A model generated the notes under the pieces. The model did not search any database. It had not been told where the DNA came from and saw only the letters and a list, made by a program, of their open reading frames with translations. From Crotophaga sulcirostris (lineage: Eukaryota; Chordata; Aves; Cuculiformes; Crotophagidae): a stretch of 64,000 nucleotides of DNA. Numbering within the stretch: position 1 is the stretch's first letter; every line of letters starts with the position of its first letter. The position numbers were made by a program, and so were the translations under genes. The stretch is from contig VYZB01000077.1 of NCBI GenBank assembly GCA_013397455.1, positions 197,635 through 261,634 on the forward strand, read 5' to 3'. Shown piece by piece: positions 53,446 to 64,000 of the stretch.

Positions 53446-54145
53446 AAAAATTCAGCACTGTCATCCTCAGTCACGAGTCTTCAGGAAATGTTCAGTTATT
53501 TTGTCAATCTTAATTAATCCTACTGCAGCACTATCAGTTATCATCATTATAAATTTTGTAAAGAAAAATAATTTCTCCCTTCTTTGTTACATTTTCCTCA
53601 GAGAATGCAGCTCAAGTCACATGTGAAAAATGAAAGAGAAAACTGTGTAAAATGAGGAAGTGAGAAGTAAAATTATGATTACCAGAAGCATATAAAGGGC
53701 TAAGTTTAGTTGACATCAGGTCTAACATTCATTAAAGTATAATTTCAAACACTCACAGTTTCCTGTACATAACAAAGGAGAGAAAAATCCACAAATGATG
53801 AAAACCAAATCCTCTGTTTTATTGATATGGTAGTCAATAACTGTCAGAAGTTCTCAGAATGAATCTATTACAAAGCTCACCATGCTTTAGGGACATGCCA
53901 GCGTCAGTAGATGATGTATTTCCACATGGAGCTAAGTATCAGAGCTGAAAGCAACCATCTGACACGTTATTGAGTAGAACCACTGATGTCCTCCACGATG
54001 TCAGCTACCATCCACAAAGCTGTGCCTATCCTAGTTACACTTCTCAGTGAAAGAAGTCTTAAAAATCCACAAAATTGCAACTGATGAGTCCCATGTCTGC
54101 CTCCCAGCCTCCCTCTGTGAACTTCTCCCGTGCTCTTCCCTGCAG
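53446..54145. other. Gene-free stretch upstream of LY96
   Basis: AT-rich. No TATA box or CpG island is obvious for LY96; myeloid promoters often lack both. Confidence 0.5.
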
Positions 54146-54228
54146 TTTCTGCTGGAGAAGCTGTGCCGCACAATTTGCCCAAGAGCGCAGAGCCCAGCCC
54201 CTGACTCTTGTGCTGGTGCAGACCACAG
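54146..54228 (+). other. Exon-like island, possible divergent non-coding transcript
   Basis: A GC-rich 83-bp block is bounded by a strong acceptor (GTGCTCTTCCCTGCAG ending at 54145) and a consensus donor (CACAG then gtaagg at 54229). The frame through it closes soon after, and the peptide matches nothing I know, so a long non-coding RNA exon is the best guess. It lies about 760 bp upstream of the LY96 start on the other strand. This is inference from splice sites alone. Confidence 0.25.
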
Positions 54229-57200
54229 GTAAGGGTCCAGGCAGACACGAAACATGAGATAATTACAAAAACTGTCAAATTTTGACTGAGATGTTTCTGT
54301 AAAAAAACAAAGAATGTATCCATCACAACTGGAGATAGGTTGGGAGCCAGATTTTAATGTGGTATTAGATACACTCTTTTATTTCTCTCTGTCCATGCCA
54401 TACACAAATAACATATTTTGCCTGTATCTGTTGTATCAGTTCTGGGGACTAAACTGGGTCAGCTTTTACTGCACAAACCCAGCAGTACTGTTAGTCCCAA
54501 CTGCTTAAACAGATCAAAAAAGGCTAATACTTCATTCAAAAGAGCACATTCACCAGCAAACACCACAACATTTTTTTCTGAATATAATAGAATACAGAAA
54601 CTTAGTGAATTTATGGAAGAATGCCTTACAGAACTTAAATTATTTTATTGTGAGTTACCTTATTGTGAGTTACGTTCTTGATTTGTATGTTTGTCTGTAG
54701 ACTCTTCTTGGATCAAGAATTATATCTTTCACCAAAAAAAACCAGTATATACAATTGATAGGTATTTGGGTTTGTGCTAAGCAGGACACTATATAAGCTT
54801 ACTTACAACAAATACAACAAACAATTGTTCTGACTGTCCCCAGTCCTCATCACAGCATTTAAAAGCTTTTATTCTCATGGATTCTGTACACACCTGATTA
54901 ATAGTCTACATAATACAAATGTGAAGTAGCAAAAAAATAAGAAATTGGTTTTCCAAAGTCCAAACATGTAACACAAAAGATAATTTAGGAACAGTGACAT
55001 GCACAAAAACATGACTGTGCACAGAAGATGGGGGAGTTCAGTCTAGTTAAGGAAGATGAGAATTCAGTTAAAAGTAGTAACTAATGAGACAATATATGTA
55101 ATAATTCACAAAATAAGATAAAAAATTGAAAATTAATATGGTTTGAGAATTCTCCTCAGTATTTCCAAATCTTTCTACAGACCACAAGAGTCCCACTAGC
55201 CTGACAAGAGTTTTTCTACCACTTTGCTTTTAAGTGGGAATTAAAAATTATGCAACATTTCAGACAGATGTCCAGAGTACATACATCACACACAGAAATT
55301 TGCTGTTGTTCGATAGGATGCTATAAAACATACAAACCCTTTGTGATCACAGCAGTAATGCAGTTCTGTTTCAAAAAGGCCAAATTTTGCTTAAAAAAGT
55401 AAAATATGTAGTGAAATTGAAATAAATTGGGAAGGCTGTAATAGTCGGAAAAAATAAATGCTGTGATGAGACAGCCAGCAAGCAGCAGCTAAAGAAGAGC
55501 TACTTTGTTCATGTACAATCAAAAAAAAAGGTTCTTTTCAGCCACAAGGCATGGCCACTGATGTAGCATGAGTCTAACCAGTGAGAAGTCAAGCCGGGCT
55601 CTCTGAGTCTTCTGTCAGGCCAACAGATGTGGCAAAAGTCTCAGGTCAGTTTGCAGCAGGCATGAGAGGGCACTGGCTGTGCCCCACTGACACAGGTGAC
55701 TGCCCAGCTGAAAGCACGTCTGTCCCTCTGTGGCCAGACCTGTACTTTGCTGCACAGCGTGTTGGGTGCCTGATGTACTCACAGGCACCTTGAAAAGGGC
55801 ACTGCAGATTCGTACACTTTCATATAAAAGCTCTTTTAACGTAAATGAAGGCAAGCTCCCTACTGAACTCTGTGACTTTCTAGACCTGGTTCAAGAAGAG
55901 GTGGGGTTTTTTTCCCAGACCCTTGCTACAGTGAATGACATAGCTGAGGAATGAGTCCCCCCTGGTGGCTTAGACAGACAGGTACATGGGGAAACTGCTC
56001 TATCCTCTCATGTTCCTTACTGCACTTTTACTGCACAAGTCTAGATTATTCCATTGCTTTAAAAAAAACCAGTGGAACCAGGTTCCATGTTAAAAAGGAT
56101 CTGGCTGGTTAATGGGAACGTGGGAACAAAAAGTTCTGTTGGTATCAGGGCTAAAATATCACTTATGACCAGGACTGTAAAGTCTACAACCTTGACCATT
56201 GTGTCTAGTCAAATTGTCCTTAAATCAAAATAACCTCAAACATTTTAAATTCTTTTCAGCAAATTCAGTTTTATATGCTTGTGGCTTTTGATGCCCGTAT
56301 CAGTGCCATTCATAGACCTGACCTCCTGTGATGCTCACTGAAGCCCCAATCTAGTGCACAGAGGCACGAGGAATCTCTGTTCTTTTCAAGTCAGTATGAA
56401 GGGCACTGGAGAGGAGAGACACGATCTTCTATGTATTTTATTTTTACTAAATACTCTTTCTTTACTATAATCTTCCCTTACATACTCTGGTCCAGAAGGA
56501 AGATGAAAAGGACAGAAAAAGAAATGGAAAGAGCTACACAACAGTGTTACTTCACTACAGTTTTGTGACAATTTACTTCCTTTATCTTGAAATCCTTTGC
56601 AACTACATTTAGCAGGGACTCTCATATCCAGTTAATAGTATATAAAATAAATCCAAGTGTAGAGAATTTAGGACTTCATATCCATGACATTTCACTCTTT
56701 CTACATCTGTGATGCTTAGAGTATAAATTTAACTCCAAGTCTTCTCACTGATTTGTGGTTAAAATCCTTCATTTATGATATTTTTATCTTCTTCCTCAAT
56801 GCATCTGAAAAGTGCTAAACTTACTTGTGATTGCTTTTCAAAATTTGGATTGCTGGCTGCGGATGAGTAGTTTGACCAGATAAGCACTTATAAGTCACTG
56901 AAATCACCCTCAGGAAAGATTTATAATATACATTACCATAATACCCCATCACAGAGAAAGAAATACCAGTATACCAGTACAACAGAGGAAAGTACTCCAT
57001 TTCAAAGTGTTAGCCAAACAGATTTAAAAATTACATTCTAGTTCTTGGCATGTACCAAAACCTCCCATTAATGGAAAACTCTTTTAAGATGTTAAACACA
57101 TTTACTCAATAAAGAAGGAGGCAACAATAATTTAATTTTCCTTGCAGGACTATTTGTGGCAGTTTTTGAAGTCGATCTTTTTGCAGCTGGAGGCAGACAT

Positions 57201-57429
57201 GTTTATTACTCCTGATCCTGGGTTTAGGGTTGCTGCTGAAGACACTTTGATATAAAGAGGCTATATCTAAGGTATAAAGCATGTATTCACAAAATAAAAA
57301 CACACTTGGCAATCAACGTAAAAAGTAGAAAATTGTTAGCAATTCATGAGTAAATCTCTCTTCTTGAATCCTCACATCCTATCTTTGCCAATGTTTATAG
57401 TCGAAGTAGAAAGTCAAGCCCAGGGATAC
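54229..57429. other. Gene-free intergenic stretch
   Basis: Nothing recognised. Frames near 55581-55954 (plus) and 55615-55854 (minus) overlap and have no family character. Confidence 0.5.
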
Positions 57430-57765
57430 TGGAAAGAGGAGGCTCAGGGGTGACCTTATTGCTCTCTACAGCTACCTAAAAGGAGGTGGTAGTCAAGCGG
57501 GCGTTGGTCTCTTCTCACAGGTGACCAGTGACAGAACTAGAGGGCACGGACTTAAGCTTCGTCAGGGGAGGTTTAGATTTGATGTTAGGAAGAAGTTCTT
57601 CACTGAAAGGGTGATTGGCCACTGGAATGCGCTGCCCAGGGAGGTGGTGGAGTCGCCGACCCTGGATGTGTTGAAGGGAAGACTGGATGAGGCACTGAGT
57701 GCCATGGTTTAGGTGATGAGATGGAGTTAGTGTTGGCTTATAGGTTGGACTTGATGATCTCAGAT
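57430..57765 (+). mobile_element. CR1 LINE fragment with C-terminal ORF2 remnant
   Basis: The plus strand carries GGAGGTTTAGATTTGATGTTAGG, GGAATGCGCTGCCCAGGGAGG and GGTTGGACTTGATGATCTC, the standard order of the CR1 ORF2 end and 3' UTR. A 63-codon open frame at 57521-57712 is the tail of ORF2. The upstream part is missing (5'-truncated) and the ATTCTATG tail is replaced by unrelated sequence. Inactive. Confidence 0.9.
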
Positions 57766-60700
57766 TTGATTTGAATATAACACATTAAACAATAGGAGGC
57801 TATTAAAGTGAAGCAAACACACACCAGGTGGTATCCTGTGGAAACAATTAGGTTGGAAATTACTCTCTGTCTGTTGGCAGTAAGCTTATGGTTTATTCTT
57901 TCCAAGCCAAGTTTAAGAAGTTTAAGGTTAAAGCTTAGAGTTATAAAATATACATTAAACCATTAAAGTTGTCAGGAAGAAGAGAAAGCAGAGCGTGAAG
58001 GGAGAAGAAAGGGCTGTGCCCTACCTGAGGCTGATACAAAGCACACCACAGCAACACTGTCCACACTGTCCACCCTGCTAGTCTAGAAATGGAGACAGCT
58101 GGAGATGTTTTGCAGCCATTTGCTCTTGTTCTCTGTTCTTTCCTGCTTAAAATAGCTGCTTGCTGAGGTCTGTATAGCTGTGGGATAATCTTATTATAAT
58201 GGATCCAACTCCTAGCTAGCACACTCATCCCATGTGTCAGTGAGGCTGCAGCAGGCTATTTTGTACGTGGGGGCATGAAGGAATTCATGGTATGACCACA
58301 GAACTCCAGGGCAACTGAAATGCAGCAGCTTACCAAGTTTCCAGTTATACCCAGTAATTGTAATAATTCACGTGTTCTTTTAATTTTTCTACAGCACAAA
58401 CAAAATTTCGTGTTTCCATCACCTAAACTATGCTCTCACAGTACAATGCAGAAATCCGCACAGCTTTTATTTCTTTATTCTTCTTTGCTAATGTGATGAC
58501 TTTGTTTTGTAATAAAGCAAACTCCAGTGAAACTAATTACCTTTTGATTCTAGAGAGCGTGGCTAAGAGTGTGAAGTACTTCAGAGCTCTGAAGATTTCT
58601 CTTTAAAGTATAAAAAGGGGATAATTTTCTCATCAGTATTTTTTAATTTGCAAGAAAATGCTGATGGTTGTGGGATAATTTAATTTAAAAATAAAATTAA
58701 ATAATAACAAGAATGATTGTACTTCATAACTAAGAACAGATAGAGGCTAATGAATAATATTATGGACAAAATCAAAATATTTGGGAAAAAGGGAGGAGGA
58801 CACTAGTAAGAGAACAACATGTAGTCAAAATTGGAAAAAAAAATGCGTGTATCCTGTCTTGTTTTTCTAGGAAAAACAGCAGTCATCTGTGACCTTCTGT
58901 GAAAGCTCTTAAAGCCCGAAATGGATAGGAAGCAAGTGCCTAGGAAAGAGGCCTGAGTAATTTCATTTGTTACTGCTCTTCATACCAGATTGAGTGAAAC
59001 TGGTCCCAGGGTAAGATGTGAGATCCAGCTGTGAGGCAAAAGCAATTGGTTGGTACTGAAAAGGTTGCAAGAGCTGGCAGCCCTCATAGTAGGTGTATAC
59101 TTGCAAATAAGACAGCTTGCAGATCGTGCATTTTAGAAGACTGGGCTTCTACATCAGTATTTCCTTCAGAATCTCCACCCACACATATGAGTACATTCTC
59201 CAGGTCTTACAAATTCACTGTTTCTTCCATGTTGTAAACAAGTTACCTACATTGGAAGAAACATCAGCAAATACCAGGGACAAAAATGTTAGCAGGTAGC
59301 AATACTTCTGCAACTAGAACTGTTGTTCACCAAGTAAATAAAACTCAAGAAAAAATAAATGAGCAGAAAATGGAAGTTCACATAATTATTAGGACTGTGA
59401 AGGATGCTGATGCGGAGCTGGTATTTAGAAATCAAAACATAATCAGGCATTAGGAATGACTTAGAAACAATCTCAGGTTATTTAAACACTCCCAGTACAG
59501 TCAATTCTCTTGCAGGATTTGTTGGAAGCAAGAGGGCCTGTTCTGGTTTATGCACATTTCCTAGCTTAGAAGGACACCAAGCATTTCAGTTTCCCACTGA
59601 GAAATGCATGCAGTGCACTATGAAGTGTCTGTATTAAGATAGACTGTTTAGAATGCAAAGTAAAACAAACACATCTAAGTCTTTTTGGATTACATTTGTT
59701 CCTAACCTGAAAAACAAACTACAGCTGTTTTAAAACTATTCCCTACTGCTCTCAGCGAGTTCCAGGGATCTAAACCAGTCACATATGTGCAAGTACACAC
59801 TATAAGTAAAACTTGCAAATAAACCCCAAATCTGAGAGTCTTGGGATTGTACACAAGGACAGGCAGAGGTGGAAACACTAACAGGGGTGGGGCCACGCCA
59901 CACTTATTTGGCAATCGTAACAAATGTTAGAAGTTTTAAATTTACAACTTGGTTGTTTCCCAGAGTTTGCCAAGTTAGCACCAAACAAGGTAAAAGCAGG
60001 TAGAACACTGTCCATTTCCAGTTCAAGTTTGGTCTTCCCTTTCTTCAGTATAAAAGTACTATTAAAAGGAAGTTATGGAATTATCATTATTTTAAAGTTG
60101 CATATTGGAAGTATAAAATATTTTTCTGAGACAACATCATGGCCAAAGTGATCATCTATCTTCTGACAAAAATCTGGATATTTTAATTATTTTTTTAAAT
60201 CATCTACATGTTGGAAAGCTACCTGCTAGCTTAACTTGCACTTCACTGCCAGAAGAGAGATAGAAGAAATAACTTTTAACTCCCATACTTTTTTTAAGAA
60301 ACTTACCCACCAGAATGGAAATCTCTTACTATTGGTGCTAAAATCTGAATTGGCCAAATCTCAAATTTAACAGTGAAAATTTTCTGCAGCCAGAAGAAAA
60401 GGCTGGGGATTTTGATATTGCTCAGGGGGTACAGGAACATAATTTGGGGCCTTTCTTTCACCTTCTCGAGCAAGCTCTATTTCCTGTTCTCCCTGTATTT
60501 GGCATTTAAAGATGAAGGTAACTTTAGCTGCAAGCACAAAAAGAGGAGAGTGAAGACACCAAACATGGAAAGAACGGAAACATTATTTTTAATTAGGTGT
60601 AAGACATCCTTCCAGTAAAACAAGTAGCACAACTAGGTGATCAGTATTGCCTGTTACTGGCCTCATATCTTCAATATAATTTATGCAAATTTTTACATAC

Positions 60701-61622
60701 ATGTTTTGTACTATGTTTTTTGTTACCTATGAAGTAACACTGGCTTTATGGGGCTAGATCAGGCTTTTAAAACTATAACTGTGCCAACACAAAAAAATTG
60801 CCTCAAAAATATCTGGATGGGATGAATCCATTGTAACCACTAGCTGCTAGCATTTTTTTTAACTCAGGTCAAATACAGCACATTTTCAACGGGATATTCA
60901 CACAGCACATCTTAAACCAAGGTGCTTCCTCCTGGCCAACAAGAGAGATGCCTCTTCTTCACCTCTGGGGACATGGTTGCTCAAAGTGGGACACTGGCTT
61001 CAGAAACCATTTAGTTACTGTGAGTAGCTCGATATTGTTGCAACCAGCCACTCTCCCCATCTTCTCCAGAGGCCTGCAGACTTCTAGGAGGCTGTAGCAG
61101 GAACTAGCAACAATACCTGTCTGCTTGCTGAAGACTCCTCCTGATGCTCTCACAAAAGGAAGTGAAGACTATCTCTACTGCCTTTATACCACCAGCAGCA
61201 GTGATGAGAAAGCTCAGCCTTTTTGGATTAAGTACAATTAATCTTTGAGGCTTAAAAGCTTCAGAATGTACTTGACAGGTAATAAGTACTGATTTTTTTT
61301 GTATGAATAGTTCCTTTCAAAATGGAGATGGTGAGACTGCCACACAGCCCACGCATTTTACACATCTCCTGGAGAACAATAAAAAACAAGCCACAAATAA
61401 ACAAGCCCGAAACAGATCAAAGCATATTTTTTACTATGTTTTGTGTCATTAACTTTGAAGAAACCGTCACATTGTTTACAAGTTTTCTAAAAAAAAGGGG
61501 TTTTATACATTCCAAAATGCATTTGGGGAGCTCTACCCAAGAAAGTGTAATAGAAATTTACATTCTTTCAGATACGTAGCACTGTACCAGGAACAATGAT
61601 AGTGCCATTCATTATCTTCAAA
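57766..61622. other. Intergenic stretch / TMEM70 3' region
   Basis: No coding exon recognised. The right part must contain the TMEM70 3' untranslated region. No AATAAA is present on the minus strand within about 1 kb of the stop; ATTAAA occurs at 60588-60593, so the 3' end is not fixed. Confidence 0.5.
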
Positions 61623-62071
61623 TTATTTCTTTTCACCAACCTCCTTTTCCTCCTCGAAGTTAAAATAAAAGGATTTGTCATAGCCCATGAGATGGTTATA
61701 ATCCTGAGGATTCGGGAAAAGTGTTGGATTAACAAGCATTGATTTTGTTTTAGCATAAAATGTTGTAAACATCTTGGCGATGTCTGGAATCTTTACATCT
61801 TTCTGATGGAACACAGTCGCTTTTTCTGCCAAGATGGCATTGTATGTAATGGCTGTATACGTGTCCATTTCATCTTTGTAATACAGTCGAATCACATAGC
61901 CTTTTGTAAGGATATGCAAAGTAATTGGTGTTACAAATGTAAAAAACCCTATCAACCCATAAAAGCCAGCTTGTACGAGCAGGCTTTCAAATCCAATACC
62001 AGTTTTGAGCACGATGTAAGGCATCATGAACAGATTGAATATGCTGGTGGAGTAAGAGAAAAATCTCACAC
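61623..62071 (-). CDS. TMEM70: TMEM70 exon 3 (last coding exon)
   Basis: The acceptor is T-rich sequence ending tttgcctag at 62072. It completes a glycine codon and encodes 148 further residues, then TAA at 61625-61623. It contains both membrane segments and the matrix-facing C-terminal domain, with an acidic/lysine-rich tail ([10 protein letters not shown]). Confidence 0.96.
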
Positions 62072-64000
62072 CTAGGCAAAACAAAACAAGAAAATCAAAG
62101 TTAATTTACAATTACCTGTATAATTACACAGTCTTCTCCTATATATCAATGGCATTACTCGAACAGCTGAAGTTATTGGAAATCCACTTCCCTTTTTTGT
62201 TTTTAACTCATGAACACAAGAAACCATTGTAAGTTCAACCCTGTCTTCTTGCAACTGTTCTGGTTTGCGTATGTTCATGTTAGGTTTATCAAAGCTAGTA
62301 GCTGGCTTTACTTCTGTGCTGAACTCAGCTACTACTCATTATGCACACTATGAAGTTTTCACTTCACAGTCAGGACATTGAATTCAAAGGAAACTTGACT
62401 TGACTCCAGTCATGGACATGCATAATGGTAATCACCACAGATATGGCTGGGAATTTCTCTCTTTGAGAACAACTAAAGCAGACATTCAGTGTGCATTAGA
62501 AAAGTCTGCTTGGTTCCATCACCACATATAATTTGGAAAACCTAGATTATTCAACATTAACAAATATTCCACATTTTTCCGTACAGTTTGAAAGACAGTA
62601 GCCAGTATGGTGGATCACCCACCATCCCTGAGCTATGAGAACCAGTCATTTAAGATGCTGTGATAATTAAGTCATACTTCCTCCTTTAAGATGTATTTAA
62701 GAAACGTGTACCAGAAAACATCCAATGGATTACTTTTCACTAGGTTTTTGGAACATTACTGGCCAAAGATCAACAAAGTCTCATTACAGATAGTACATTT
62801 CACCATAGTATCTACCTACTTCAGAAACATTTCAGAAATGTTTGAAAGCACAGAGAATGCAAATAGCAGTCGCTGCTAGTCTTTCTTTGCTGCTAGGCTG
62901 GGTAATGCACTGCAAAGACTGCAGCAGAAACAGATGCAGGCTGAGGGGTTACAGAGAGGCACAGTACCTTCACAAGTCCCTGCAAGCCTAAACGTAGAAC
63001 CAGAAATCAACCGCCACCACCACATGTTTTTGCTCTACACAGGATCTGGGTTTTTTGGCAGAATTGGAAAGGCGAACATTCTCTTTTAGAACATTGCATT
63101 TTTAAAGTTATTAAACTGGTAATTTTTTTTTTAAAGGCAACACAAATCACTTCAAGTTACATACCTAACACTGCCCTTGCCAAATTTCCTTTATAAACTA
63201 ATCTTCCATGTTCTGGGTGCTCATGAGGGGAGGATGTGCAGAGGCTGCGAACAGCCACTCCTTCAGAAGACACAACCTGAAAGGTGAAAGCAGTACATGG
63301 CCAAGCAACATCAGTACCTATCTACACTTTTTATCACAGAATCATAGAATAGTTTGGGTTGGAAGGGAAGCCCATCCAGTCCCACCCCCCCTGCCATGGG
63401 CAGGGACCCCTCCCACCAGCCCAGGCTGCTCAAGGCCCCATCTAACCTGGCCTTGAACACCTCCAGGGAGGGGGCACCCACAGCTTCCCTGGGCAGCCTG
63501 TGCCAGGGCCTCAACAACCTCATATATACACACACATGCATATACATACTTAGACGTATAAATATACACATAGGATGTTTCTCCTTGCCCCTCAACTTAT
63601 TCCCAGCATCTAAAATTAGGGATTAAAGTTAGGTCATACTACAAAGCTCAACACAAACTTCAACTAACACACGGCTTAATCGTTTTAGCAGCCTTCTGTT
63701 TGGATAACCCAAGCTGACATTAAGCATTTGCAATCCCACTGACGGACACTGAGGTCCCAATCCCGTTCCGTGCGGTTCTGCAGGGAGGCCCCCGCGCTGG
63801 CCACATCCCCGTTCTAATCCCGGGTTGCCCCCCAGTTCCCTCCGCGGATCCCCGTTTTTCGCAAGGCAGCAGCCGCGCATGCCAGGACCGCCACAGCCTC
63901 CCGGGGTAGGCACTGAGCCGGCTCCCCTCGCCGCCCGCCACACCCCACGCAACCTGCTGGGCCCCCGCGGCGGCGGCGGGCAGGGCGGCCTGGCGGCGGC
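61623..64000 (-). CDS. TMEM70: Transmembrane protein 70, mitochondrial (5' end cut by window edge)
   Basis: Inner-membrane protein of mitochondria that helps assemble ATP synthase (incorporation of the c-ring) and also supports complex I assembly. Coding exons visible: 64000-63954 (partial), 63276-63165 and 62071-61623, joining in frame with GT-AG introns into about 201 residues; human TMEM70 has 260. The N-terminal mitochondrial targeting part is off the window. Family hallmarks are [15 protein letters not shown] (exon 2 end), two membrane-spanning segments forming a hairpin (roughly residues 8-28 and 34-56 of exon 3), [32 protein letters not shown] and HLMGYDK. No disruption is seen. In mammals the gene shares a divergent promoter with ELOC, expected just right of the window. 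Confidence 0.95.
63165..63276 (-). CDS. TMEM70: TMEM70 exon 2
   Basis: 112 bases between ctttcag and gtatgt. It starts in phase 0 and ends in phase 1 (TTAG, the G beginning a glycine codon). It encodes a variable linker ([20 protein letters not shown]) and then the conserved [13 protein letters not shown]. Confidence 0.93.
63333..63521 (-). mobile_element. CR1 LINE fragment in TMEM70 intron 1
   Basis: The plus strand starts ATCACAGAATCATAGAATAG and GGTTGGAAGGGAAGC, the reverse complement of the CR1 3' end. About 190 bp, 5'-truncated, with few apparent differences from the typical CR1 3' end, so probably younger than the other copies here. It sits in the same orientation as the gene, ending about 57 bp upstream of exon 2. 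Confidence 0.92.
63522..63572. repeat. TA/CA-rich low-complexity tract
   Basis: Alternating TATACACACA and CATATACATA sequence at the truncated 5' end of the CR1 copy. Confidence 0.7.
63740..64000. promoter_or_regulatory. CpG island at the TMEM70 5' end
   Basis: CpG density and G+C content rise steeply from about 63740 to the window edge, including a GGC repeat at 63966-63980. This is the downstream shoulder of a housekeeping-type promoter island, likely shared with a divergent gene (ELOC in other vertebrates) off the window. Confidence 0.85.
63954..64000 (-). CDS. TMEM70: TMEM70 exon 1, 3' end only
   Basis: The last 47 bases before a donor (CAG then gttgcg) at 63953. Phase 0 at the junction gives an Ala-rich, basic stretch ([15 protein letters not shown]) with a GCC repeat, typical of the end of a mitochondrial presequence. 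The donor is non-ideal and the assignment rests on phase and position; an alternative upstream donor off the window is possible. Confidence 0.65.

Noticed and set aside
63629..63952. Long minus-strand frame left of TMEM70 exon 1
   Set aside because: It lies in intron 1 of the model. GC-rich DNA lowers stop frequency, and its product does not resemble the TMEM70 N-terminus.
1..64000. CRISPR arrays, insertion sequences, operons, bacterial-type signals
   Set aside because: The window is vertebrate nuclear DNA; no regularly spaced direct repeats or prokaryotic gene structure are present.

Overview
The window is vertebrate nuclear DNA from a bird. The evidence is CR1 retrotransposon copies with the avian 3' end, two LTRs of avian endogenous retrovirus type, small exons in long AT-rich introns, and three runs of N that mark assembly gaps. 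There is no operon-like gene packing. The species cannot be fixed from the sequence. The LTR at 1361-1945 resembles a type I associate with many neoavian birds, so I lean away from chicken, but weakly.

Only two genes can be supported, both on the minus strand in the right quarter. LY96 (MD-2, the lipid A-binding partner of TLR4) lies at 47116-53386 as five small coding exons of 53-129 nt. I rebuilt it by eye from splice sites, intron phase and protein similarity; it reads through without a break for 155 residues. TMEM70 (mitochondrial ATP synthase assembly factor) occupies 61623-64000. Its exons 3 and 2 are complete and its exon 1 runs off the right edge into a CpG island. The order TMEM70 then LY96 on one strand matches the human 8q21.11 neighbourhood (ELOC-TMEM70-LY96-JPH1-GDAP1). 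I therefore expect ELOC just off the right edge and JPH1 somewhere off the left. Neither is visible here.

Region by region. 1-46.6 kb is a gene-poor, AT-rich interval. It holds two solo LTRs (1361-1945 plus strand; 12734-13096 minus strand with a perfect 6-bp target duplication), CR1 copies (6581-6922, about 17630-18200, about 41398-41502), microsatellites, a polypurine tract, a small CpG patch beside an (ATT)n array, and a decayed retroviral envelope-like segment on the minus strand at about 32379-34184. 46.7-53.4 kb is LY96. 53.4-61.6 kb is intergenic, with a CR1 copy at 57430-57765 and an exon-like island on the opposite strand upstream of LY96. 61.6-64.0 kb is TMEM70, with a young-looking CR1 insertion in intron 1.

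The two genes act in different systems (innate LPS sensing; oxidative phosphorylation) and are neighbours only by conserved synteny. Most open frames outside them are short, lie in repeats or overlap on both strands, and are not annotated. The best candidates for something undescribed are the envelope-like remnant, the exon-like island upstream of LY96, and the frame-neutral LY96 exon 2, whose skipping would recreate the aspartate-to-glycine junction known from the human short MD-2 isoform.
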